Assembly (NCBI GenBank): GCA_035293985.1
Contig: DATGLS010000043.1
Span: forward strand, 1 to 58,105
DNA length: 58,105 bases
Reading direction: 5' to 3'
Source: JAVDCA01 sp035293985
GTDB taxonomy: Bacteria; Pseudomonadota; Alphaproteobacteria; Rhizobiales; Xanthobacteraceae
Shown here in pieces: positions 49,028 through 56,256 of this stretch. Every line of letters begins with the position of its first letter. Position 1 is the stretch's first letter. The notes under the pieces were generated by a model, which worked only from the letters and a program-made list of their open reading frames with translations, searched no databases and was not told the origin of the DNA. Both the position numbers and the translations under genes were made by a program.

Positions 49028-49975
49028 ATGGTCGTCGTGCTCGATACCGTCGGCAGGGCGCCAGCGCGCCATCCCGAGAAGGCGCACCGGCCGGACCAGC
49101 CTGCGCCGAAAAAGCCCGACTGGATCCGCGTCAAGGCGCCGGTCTCGCGCGGCTATGCGCAGACGCATGCGATCATGCGCGAGAACGGCCTGCACACCGT
49201 GTGCGAGGAGGCCGGCTGCCCGAACATCGGCGAGTGCTGGGAGAAGAAGCACGCCACGTTCATGATCATGGGCGACACCTGCACCCGCGCCTGCGCCTTC
49301 TGCAACGTCAAGACCGGGCTGCCCGGCGCCCTCGATCCGGCCGAGCCCGAGCACGTCGCGGAAGCAACCGCCAAGCTCGGCCTCGCCCATATTGTCGTGA
49401 CCTCGGTCGACCGCGACGATCTCGCCGACGGCGGGGCAGGGCATTTCGCGGCCACCATCCGGGCGATCCGCGCCCGTTGTCCCACGACCACCATCGAGGT
49501 GCTCACGCCCGACTTCCTGCGCAAGGAGGGCGCCGTCGAGGCCGTGGTTGCGGCGCGGCCGGATGTGTTCAACCACAATCTCGAGACCGTCCCGTCGAAA
49601 TACCTGACGGTGCGGCCGGGCGCGCGCTACTTCCATTCGATTCGGCTGCTGCAGCGGGTCAAGGAGCTCGATCCGCGCATGTTCACCAAGTCCGGCATCA
49701 TGGTCGGGCTCGGCGAGGAGCGCAACGAGGTGCTGCAGGTGATGGATGACCTGCGCTCGGCCGACGTCGATTTCCTCACCATCGGGCAGTACCTGCAGCC
49801 GACCCGCAAGCATCACGCGGTGATCCGCTACATGCCGCCGGACGAGTTCAAGGCGCTCGAGACGATCGCCTACGCCAAGGGTTTCTCGATGGTCGCGGCG
49901 TCTCCGCTCACGCGCTCCTCCCACCACGCCGGGGATGATTTCGCGAAACTGAAGGCCGCGCGCGCCGGCGCGTAG
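49028..49975 (+). CDS. lipA: Lipoyl synthase
   Basis: 315 residues, a radical-SAM enzyme that inserts two sulfurs into octanoyl groups on lipoyl domains. The auxiliary cluster cysteines are C59, C64 and C70 (VCEEAGCPNIGEC). The radical-SAM CxxxCxxC is C85, C89, C92 (TCTRACAFC). The C-terminal RSSYHA-type stretch appears as SPLTRSSHHAGDDF. It ends 10 bases before a COQ10-like gene. In many alphaproteobacteria it follows the pyruvate dehydrogenase genes, which are absent on this side. Confidence 0.97.
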   Translation: MVVVLDTVGRAPARHPEKAHRPDQPAPKKPDWIRVKAPVSRGYAQTHAIMRENGLHTVCEEAGCPNIGECWEKKHATFMIMGDTCTRACAFCNVKTGLPGALDPAEPEHVAEATAKLGLAHIVVTSVDRDDLADGGAGHFAATIRAIRARCPTTTIEVLTPDFLRKEGAVEAVVAARPDVFNHNLETVPSKYLTVRPGARYFHSIRLLQRVKELDPRMFTKSGIMVGLGEERNEVLQVMDDLRSADVDFLTIGQYLQPTRKHHAVIRYMPPDEFKALETIAYAKGFSMVAASPLTRSSHHAGDDFAKLKAARAGA

Positions 49976-49985
49976 GTCGCTTGTC

Positions 49986-50450
49986 ATGCCGCAGTTCACG
50001 ACCAAGCGCCGCGTGCGGCATTCAGCGGCCGACATGTTCGACCTGGTCGCGGACGTCGAGCGCTATCCCGAGTTCGTCCCGTTCTGCTCATCGCTCAAGG
50101 TGCGCAGGCGTGGCCACGATGAGGGCGGGCGCGACACGATCACGTGCGAGATGACGGTCGTGTACAAGCTCATCCACGAGACCTTCACGACCCGCGTCAC
50201 CCTCGACAAGGCCGAGCTGCAGATCCTGGTCGACTATCTCAGCGGCCCGTTCAACCGGCTCGACAATCGCTGGCGCTTCCGCGACGTCGAGGGCGAGCGC
50301 GCCTGCGACGTCGAGTTCTACCTGCACTATGAATTCCGCAGCCGCACCCTCGGCATGCTCATGGGGGCGATGTTCGAGGTGGTGTTTCGCCGCTTCGCCG
50401 ACGCGTTCGAGAAGCGGGCGGACCAGATTTATGCGGGGCGCGGGGCGTAG
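49986..50450 (+). CDS. COQ10/RatA-family START-domain protein
   Basis: 154 residues. The stretch MFDLVADVERYPEFVPFCSS and the later VDYLSGPFNRLDNRWRFRDV define the COQ10/RatA-like family. In bacteria and mitochondria these proteins bind ubiquinone or related lipids. A role in quinone handling is more likely than the toxin role reported for E. coli RatA. It follows lipA by 10 bases, a common pairing in alphaproteobacteria. Its TAG stop is supplied by the GTAG end of a palindromic repeat. Confidence 0.92.
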   Translation: MPQFTTKRRVRHSAADMFDLVADVERYPEFVPFCSSLKVRRRGHDEGGRDTITCEMTVVYKLIHETFTTRVTLDKAELQILVDYLSGPFNRLDNRWRFRDVEGERACDVEFYLHYEFRSRTLGMLMGAMFEVVFRRFADAFEKRADQIYAGRGA

Positions 50451-50525
50451 CCCGGATGGAGGCCCGAAGGGCCGTAATCCCGGGAAACGCCGTCCCCGCA
50501 TTCCGCTGCGCTCGATGCGGGCTAC
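50447..50525. repeat. GTAGCCCG palindromic repeat, copy 2 (inverted)
   Basis: A 79-base element starting GTAGCCCGGATGGAGG and ending GCTCGATGCGGGCTAC. Read on the minus strand it aligns over its full length with the element at 16600-16679. It lies between the convergent COQ10-like and CinA-family genes and provides the stop codon of the former. Confidence 0.85.
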
Positions 50526-50528
50526 AGA

Positions 50529-51020
50529 TTAGGCGTCGCGGGCGAGTTGCTCGAGCAGGTCGAGCGCCTCGGAGACTGACTTCAGCCGCACCTTGCGGCG
50601 CCCGACGTCGCCAAATTTCCTTCCTCGATGAATTGCGCGGCGCCTGCCCGCCGCCGCGAAGTGCACGAGGCCGACCGGCTTGCCGGGCGTCGCGCCACCC
50701 GGGCCCGCGATGCCGGTGATGGAGACCGCGATGTCGGCATCCGAGTTCTTGAGCGCGCCTTTGGCCATCGCGACCGCGGTCTGCTCGCTCACGGCGCCGA
50801 ATTTCTTCAGCGTCGCCAGCGGCACGCCGAGCATCTCGTGCTTGGCCTCGTTCGAATAGGTGACGAAGCCGCGATCGACCACGTCGGACGAGCCCGCGAT
50901 CTCGGTCAGCGCCGCCGCGACCAGGCCGCCGGTGCAGGATTCGGCGGTGGCGAGCTTGAGGCCGCGCGCGCGGCAGAGCGCGAGCAAGCGCTTCGCAGCG
51001 ACGCCGATGGGCACGCTCAT
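50529..51020 (-). CDS. CinA-family protein (C-terminal nicotinamide-nucleotide amidase domain only)
   Basis: 163 residues. It comprises only the CinA C-terminal domain: LKLATAESCTGGLVAAALTE, VDRGFVTYSNEAKHEMLGVP and ITGIAGPGGATPGKPVGLVH. The family deamidates nicotinamide mononucleotide (PncC) in NAD recycling; full-length CinA has an extra N-terminal molybdopterin-like domain missing here. The start overlaps the ispDF stop by 4 bases (ATGA), so it is translated with ispDF. Confidence 0.93.
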   Translation of the reverse strand: MSVPIGVAAKRLLALCRARGLKLATAESCTGGLVAAALTEIAGSSDVVDRGFVTYSNEAKHEMLGVPLATLKKFGAVSEQTAVAMAKGALKNSDADIAVSITGIAGPGGATPGKPVGLVHFAAAGRRRAIHRGRKFGDVGRRKVRLKSVSEALDLLEQLARDA

Positions 51021-52192
51021 GGCGCGCCCCAGGGCAGGCGGATGGTCGCGGTCGCCATGGCGGCGATGCCTTCGCGCCGGCCCGTGAACCCAAGCCTCTC
51101 GCTGGTCGTCGCCTTGACGCCGACCCGATCGGCCGAAATGCCGGCGATCTCGGCGATGCGCGCCCGCATGGCGTCGCGGTGCGGGCCGACTTTCGGCGCC
51201 TCGCACACGATGGTGAGATCGAGATTGACGACGCGGCCGCCACGCTTGGCGACGCGCTCGACCGCGAACTTGAGAAAGCGATCCGAGGAGGCACCTTTCC
51301 ACTGCGGGTCGCTGGGCGGAAAATGGAAACCGATGTCCCCGTCGGCGAGCGCGCCGAGGATCGCGTCCACCAGGGCATGCAGGCCGACATCGGCGTCCGA
51401 ATGGCCGGTGACGCCGCGATCGTGCGGGATCTTCACGCCGCCGAGCCACACATGGTCGCCGTCCGCGAAGGCGTGCACGTCGTAGCCGTTGCCGGTCCTG
51501 ATGTCGCCGGCCGCCGCCATCTCGCGCGCGACCGCACGGTCGAAATCCTCCGCGGTGGTGAGCTTGGTGTTGCCGGCCTCGCCCGCGAACACGTGGACCG
51601 TCATGCCAGCCCATTCGGCGAGCGCCGCATCATCGGTGAAATCATCGCGGCCGGCGCCCGCCGCCTTGCGATGCGCTGCGAGCAGCGCGTCGAACGCGAA
51701 CGCCTGCGGCGTCTGGACGCCGCGCAGCCGCGCCCGATCGAGCGTGCGCACCACCGCGCCGTCGGTGTCGACCTCCTTGATCGTGTCCGTCATCGCGACG
51801 CCCGGGATGGCGGCGCCACGGCTGCCGGCCTCAATCGCGCGCGATACGAGGGCAGGCGAGGTGAAGGGGCGGGCCGCATCGTGCACCAGCACGATCGCGG
51901 GCGCATGGTCGGCGAGGGCCTCTAGCCCCGCGCGCACCGACGCTTGGCGCGTCGCGCCGCCATACGCCGGCGGTAGAATTGTCAGGCCAGCGGCCGCCTC
52001 GCCATAGAGGGCGCCGTCGTCGCGATGGATCACAGGCTGGACCCAGCGGACTTCCGGGTGTGTCGCGAAAATCGCCAAGCTCTGGCGCAGGACCGGAACA
52101 TTGCCCAGCGTCCGGTACTGCTTGGGCAGATCCCCGCCGGCGCGAAGGCCGCGTCCGCCGGCGACCACGACTGCCGCTACCGTGTCTGTCAT
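51017..52192 (-). CDS. ispDF: Bifunctional 2-C-methyl-D-erythritol 4-phosphate cytidylyltransferase / 2,4-cyclodiphosphate synthase
   Basis: 391 residues, a fusion typical of alphaproteobacteria. The IspD half opens with AAVVVAGGRGLRAGGDLPKQ and has VLVHDAARPFTSPALVSRAI and RGVQTPQAFAF-like stretches. The IspF half starts at about residue 230 with GNGYDVHAFADGDHVWLGGV, holds the zinc motif in GHSDADVGLHALVDAILGAL, and continues with GDIGFHFPPSDPQWKGASSD. It catalyses two steps of the non-mevalonate isoprenoid pathway. It is divergent from dusB across 194 bases. Confidence 0.97.
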   Translation of the reverse strand: MTDTVAAVVVAGGRGLRAGGDLPKQYRTLGNVPVLRQSLAIFATHPEVRWVQPVIHRDDGALYGEAAAGLTILPPAYGGATRQASVRAGLEALADHAPAIVLVHDAARPFTSPALVSRAIEAGSRGAAIPGVAMTDTIKEVDTDGAVVRTLDRARLRGVQTPQAFAFDALLAAHRKAAGAGRDDFTDDAALAEWAGMTVHVFAGEAGNTKLTTAEDFDRAVAREMAAAGDIRTGNGYDVHAFADGDHVWLGGVKIPHDRGVTGHSDADVGLHALVDAILGALADGDIGFHFPPSDPQWKGASSDRFLKFAVERVAKRGGRVVNLDLTIVCEAPKVGPHRDAMRARIAEIAGISADRVGVKATTSERLGFTGRREGIAAMATATIRLPWGAP

Positions 52193-52386
52193 TCGCCTTC
52201 CGCCAATAAGCAACCCGGGCGGGTTTAGCGCCGGGAGGCGTGTGGACACAACGGGTTCCGCGTGGTCATGAGTTCCTTCCGGGCGAATTCACAATGTTGC
52301 AATGCAGCACTTGCGTGGCTCGGAAATTTGGCTAATCTGTAAGCAGAGGTGGAAGTCGCCTAAAAGGTAGGCACGACGCTAGGCAG

Positions 52387-53439
52387 ATGGAAGCAAGCAA
52401 GGCAATCACAACGACGACGACCAATGCGCCGCGACCGCTGCGGATTGGGCCCTTCGACCTATCCAATCGGGTGGTCCTGGCGCCGATGTCCGGCGTGACC
52501 GATGCGCCGTTCCGCCGCCTCGCGGTACGTTTGGGGGCTGGCCTCGTGGTCTCCGAGATGGCGGCCTGCGCGGCGCTCGCACGCGCCCGCCCCGATGTGC
52601 GCCTGCGCATCGAGGGGCAGGGGGTTGGCCTGCATGTGGTGCAGATCGCGGGCTGCGAGGCGAAGTGGATGGCGGAAGGCGCGCGCATCGCCGAAGCTGC
52701 CGGCGCGCAGGTGATCGACATCAACATGGGCTGCCCGGCGAAGCACGTGACCAACGGGGCGTCGGGTTCGGCGCTGATGCGCGATCTCGATCATGCGCTC
52801 ACCTTGATCGAGGCGACGGTAGCAGCCGCCTCGGTGCCCGTGACCTTGAAAATGCGGCTCGGTTGGGACTGGCGCTCGCTCAACGCGCCGGAGCTGGCGC
52901 GTCGCGCCGAGGCCGCCGGCGTGCACCTCGTTACCGTGCATGGACGCACCCGCTGCCAGTTCTACACCGGCCAGGCCGATTGGCGCGCGATCCGTGCCGT
53001 GAAGGAGAGCGTGACGATTCCAGTCGTCGTCAACGGCGACGTGACCAATTGCGACGAGGCGGTTGCGGCGCTCGCGGCCTCCGCCGCCGATGCGGTGATG
53101 ATCGGGCGCGGCGCGCAGGGAAAGCCGTGGCTGCCCGGCGAGCTCGCGCGCTTTCTCGCCACCGGCCGGCGCGAGGCGCCGCCATCGCTCGAGCGCCAGC
53201 TCGCGCTGATCACCGATCTCTATGACGAGATGCTCGCGCATCATGGCCCCCGCATCGGCACCAAGCATGCGCGCAAGCACCTCGGCTGGGCGATCGATGC
53301 GGCCGCCGAGACGGCGGACGCGCCCGACGAGCTGCGCCGCGAATGGCGCGCGCGCGTGCTGCCGAACGAGGATCCGCGCGCCGTGCGGCGCGGGCTCGCC
53401 GACGCCTTTTCGGCGCTCGCGTGGAAGGCCGCCGCATGA
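52387..53439 (+). CDS. dusB: tRNA-dihydrouridine synthase DusB (NifR3)
   Basis: 350 residues, an FMN enzyme reducing uridines of tRNA to dihydrouridine. NRVVLAPMSGVTDAPFRRLA, the catalytic Cys 116 in DINMGCPAKHVTNGASGSAL, and HLVTVHGRTRCQFYTGQADW with GAQGKPWLPGE all match. The 194-base region upstream has TTGCGT (52309-52314) followed 16 bases later by TAATCT (52331-52336), a weak candidate promoter, and a hairpin of GCCTA/TAGGC shortly before the start. It overlaps ntrB by 4 bases, making the nifR3-ntrBC operon known in rhizobia. Confidence 0.96.
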   Translation: MEASKAITTTTTNAPRPLRIGPFDLSNRVVLAPMSGVTDAPFRRLAVRLGAGLVVSEMAACAALARARPDVRLRIEGQGVGLHVVQIAGCEAKWMAEGARIAEAAGAQVIDINMGCPAKHVTNGASGSALMRDLDHALTLIEATVAAASVPVTLKMRLGWDWRSLNAPELARRAEAAGVHLVTVHGRTRCQFYTGQADWRAIRAVKESVTIPVVVNGDVTNCDEAVAALAASAADAVMIGRGAQGKPWLPGELARFLATGRREAPPSLERQLALITDLYDEMLAHHGPRIGTKHARKHLGWAIDAAAETADAPDELRREWRARVLPNEDPRAVRRGLADAFSALAWKAAA

Positions 53440-54566
53440 GCTTCATCGAGCCGCACGCCTTTGCGTCCGTCGGGTCCGCCGACGCGGTCCTCAACTCGCT
53501 GCCGCACCCCGTGCTGGTGATCGCGCCGGATGGACGCATCTCCGACGCCAACGTCGCGGCCGAATCCTTCTTCGAGGTGTCGGTGTCGCTGCTCCGCCGC
53601 AACGCCATGCGCGATCTCGTGCCGTTCGGCTCGCCGCTGCTCGCGCTGATCGAGCAGGTGCGCAACCGCGGCGCCGCCGTCAACGAGTACCGGGTCGACC
53701 TGTCCTCGCCGCGGCTCGCCGGCGAGCGCATCGTCGACCTGCACGTGGCGCCGGTGCCCGAAAAGGCCGGCTTCGTCGTCGTGATGCTGCAGGCGCGCAC
53801 CATCGCGGACAAGATGGACCGCCAGCTCACCCATCGCGGCGCCGCCCGGTCGGTGATCGCCCTCGCCGCCATGCTGGCGCACGAGATCAAGAATCCGCTG
53901 TCGGGCATCCGCGGCGCCGCCCAGCTTCTCGAGCAGTCGGCCGGCGAGGAGGATCGCACGCTGACGCGGCTCATCTGCGACGAGGCCGATCGCATCGTGA
54001 AGCTCGTCGACCGCATGGAGGTCTTTGCCGACGAGCGCCCGGTGGCCCGCGAGCAGGTCAACATCCACGCGGTGCTCGAGCACGTGAAGCGGCTCGCCCA
54101 GTCGGGCTTCGGCCGCCGCATCAAGTTCGTCGAGGAATACGACCCCTCGCTGCCCCCGGTGTTCGCCAACCGCGACCAGCTCGTCCAGGTCTTTCTCAAC
54201 CTGGTCAAGAACGCCGCCGAGGCGATCGGCGAGCACGCGACCGACGGCGAGATCCACCTCACCACCGCGTTCCGACCGGGCGTGCGCCTGTCGCTGCCCG
54301 GAAGCAAGACGCGCGTCTCGCTGCCGCTCGAGTTCTGCGTCAAGGACAACGGGCCGGGGGTACCACAAGACCTGCTTCCACATATGTTCGATCCCTTCGT
54401 GACCACCAAGCCGACCGGGAGCGGCCTCGGACTTGCATTGGTCGCAAAAATAATCGGCGATCACGGCGGGATCATCGAATGTGAGTCGCAACCGAGACGA
54501 ACGATCTTTCGCGTACTGATGCCCAAGTTCACGGGTGACGACGCCGAGCCGGGCGGCGGAACCTGA
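53436..54566 (+). CDS. ntrB: Nitrogen regulation sensor kinase NtrB
   Basis: 376 residues without membrane segments. The N-terminal PAS domain contains PHPVLVIAPDGRISDANVAA. The phospho-acceptor His 149 is in AAMLAHEIKNPLSGIRGAAQ. ATP-binding boxes are seen as VFLNLVKNAAEAIGEH (N box), VKDNGPGVPQDLLPHMFDPF (G1) and TKPTGSGLGLALVAKIIGDH (G2). With PII protein it controls phosphorylation of NtrC in response to nitrogen status. It overlaps dusB and lies 11 bases before ntrC. Confidence 0.96.
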   Translation: MSFIEPHAFASVGSADAVLNSLPHPVLVIAPDGRISDANVAAESFFEVSVSLLRRNAMRDLVPFGSPLLALIEQVRNRGAAVNEYRVDLSSPRLAGERIVDLHVAPVPEKAGFVVVMLQARTIADKMDRQLTHRGAARSVIALAAMLAHEIKNPLSGIRGAAQLLEQSAGEEDRTLTRLICDEADRIVKLVDRMEVFADERPVAREQVNIHAVLEHVKRLAQSGFGRRIKFVEEYDPSLPPVFANRDQLVQVFLNLVKNAAEAIGEHATDGEIHLTTAFRPGVRLSLPGSKTRVSLPLEFCVKDNGPGVPQDLLPHMFDPFVTTKPTGSGLGLALVAKIIGDHGGIIECESQPRRTIFRVLMPKFTGDDAEPGGGT

Positions 54567-54577
54567 GAGGGTCTGAA

Positions 54578-56020
54578 ATGCCTGCGGGAAGCATACTGGT
54601 TGCCGATGACGATGCGGCGATCCGTACGGTGCTGAATCAGGCGCTGTCGCGCGCCGGCTACGAGGTCCGCTCCACCAGCAACGCGGCGACGCTGTGGCGC
54701 TGGGTGAGCCAAGGCGACGGCGACCTCGTCATCACCGACGTGGTGATGCCGGACGAGAACGCCTTCGATCTCTTGCCGCGGATCAAGAAGCTGCGACCGG
54801 ATCTGCCGATCATCGTGATGAGCGCGCAAAATACGTTCATGACCGCGATCCGCGCCTCCGAGCGCGGCGCCTACGAGTATCTGCCGAAGCCGTTCGACCT
54901 CAAGGAGCTGATCGGGATCGTCGGCCGCGCCCTGTCGGAGCCGAAGGAGAAGCCGCTCGCGCCCGCCAAGGTCGAGGATTTCGACCAGATCCCGCTGGTC
55001 GGCCGCTCGCCCGCCATGCAGGACATCTACCGGGTGCTGGCGCGGCTGATGCAGACCGACCTCACCGTGATGATCTCGGGCGAGTCGGGCACCGGCAAGG
55101 AGCTCGTCGCGCGCGCGTTGCACGACTACGGCAAGCGGCGCAGCGGGCCGTTCGTCGCCATCAACATGGCCGCGATCCCGCGCGATCTCATCGAGTCCGA
55201 GCTGTTCGGCCACGAGAAGGGCGCCTTCACGGGCGCCAACGCGCGCAGCTCGGGCCGCTTCGAGCAGGCGGAAGGCGGCACCCTCTTTCTCGACGAGATC
55301 GGCGACATGCCGATGGAGGCGCAGACGCGCCTCCTGCGCGTGCTGCAACAGGGCGAGTACACGACCGTCGGCGGGCGCACGCCGATCAAGACCGACGTGC
55401 GCATCATCGCGGCGACCAACAAGGACCTGCGGATCCTGATCCAGCAAGGCCTCTTCCGCGAGGACCTCTTCTTTCGCCTCAACGTGGTGCCGATCCGCCT
55501 GCCGCCGCTGCGCGAGCGGGTGGAGGACATTCCGGATCTCATTCGGCACTTCTTCTCGCTCGCCGAGCGCGAGGGCCTGCCACCGAAACAGATCGAGGCG
55601 GCCGCGCAAGACCGCCTCAAGCGCCACCGCTGGCCCGGCAATGTGCGCGAGCTGGAAAACCTCGCGCGGCGGCTGGCGGCGCTCTATCCGCAGGAGACCA
55701 TCACGGCAGCGGTGATCGAGGGCGAGCTCGCCCAGCCGGCCATGCCGGCCGCCGGCGAGGAGCCGCGTTCCGACGAGTCGCTCGCCGGCGCGGTGGAGCG
55801 GCATCTCACGCGATATTTCGGCGAGTTCGGCGACGGCCTGCCGCCGCCCGGGCTCTATCACCGCATCCTGCGCGAGGTGGAATATCCGCTGCTGTCGGCC
55901 GCGCTCGCCGCCACCCGCGGCAACCAGATCCGCGCCGCCGACCTGCTGGGGGTCAACCGCAACACCTTGCGCAAGAAAATCCGCGATCTCGACATCCAGG
56001 TGATCCGCACGGGCGGTTAG
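54578..56020 (+). CDS. ntrC: Nitrogen regulation response regulator NtrC
   Basis: 480 residues. The receiver domain has the phospho-acceptor Asp 54 in LVITDVVMPDENAFDL. A sigma-54 activator AAA domain follows, with Walker A at 168-175 (GESGTGKE) and GAFTGA at 215-220. The C-terminal Fis-type helix-turn-helix is at about 440-475 (RAADLLGVNRNTLRKKIRDL). It activates sigma-54 promoters of nitrogen assimilation genes. It follows ntrB, and is followed after 236 bases by ntrY. Confidence 0.97.
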   Translation: MPAGSILVADDDAAIRTVLNQALSRAGYEVRSTSNAATLWRWVSQGDGDLVITDVVMPDENAFDLLPRIKKLRPDLPIIVMSAQNTFMTAIRASERGAYEYLPKPFDLKELIGIVGRALSEPKEKPLAPAKVEDFDQIPLVGRSPAMQDIYRVLARLMQTDLTVMISGESGTGKELVARALHDYGKRRSGPFVAINMAAIPRDLIESELFGHEKGAFTGANARSSGRFEQAEGGTLFLDEIGDMPMEAQTRLLRVLQQGEYTTVGGRTPIKTDVRIIAATNKDLRILIQQGLFREDLFFRLNVVPIRLPPLRERVEDIPDLIRHFFSLAEREGLPPKQIEAAAQDRLKRHRWPGNVRELENLARRLAALYPQETITAAVIEGELAQPAMPAAGEEPRSDESLAGAVERHLTRYFGEFGDGLPPPGLYHRILREVEYPLLSAALAATRGNQIRAADLLGVNRNTLRKKIRDLDIQVIRTGG

Positions 56021-56256
56021 TGCGAAAGTCGACCGAGCATCGAAAAATGCCGTGCCACGCCGCTAAAGATGCGCTGTGGATCAACACGTTGCACCGCACC
56101 TTTCACGTGTCGTCCGTGATCCGCCTTCCGCCCCATCGCGCCGTGGAATAGTCGCAATCCGGCAACATTGTTGTATAAATGCCGCACAGGGGAAGCCTGC
56201 CAGTGAGGTAGGGGCGCGCCACTCGCCCTGCCTTGCGGGCATCGCCACGGGGAGCC

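Noticed and set aside
49986..50450. Assignment as a RatA-type toxin of a toxin-antitoxin pair
   Set aside because: There is no antitoxin partner; the lipA neighbourhood and sequence fit the COQ10-like quinone-binding branch better.
50529..51020. Suspected frameshift in the CinA-family gene near its end
   Set aside because: The Arg-rich stretch AAGRRRAIHRGRKFGD looked odd, but the frame continues into the expected VRLKSVSEALDLL without a break.
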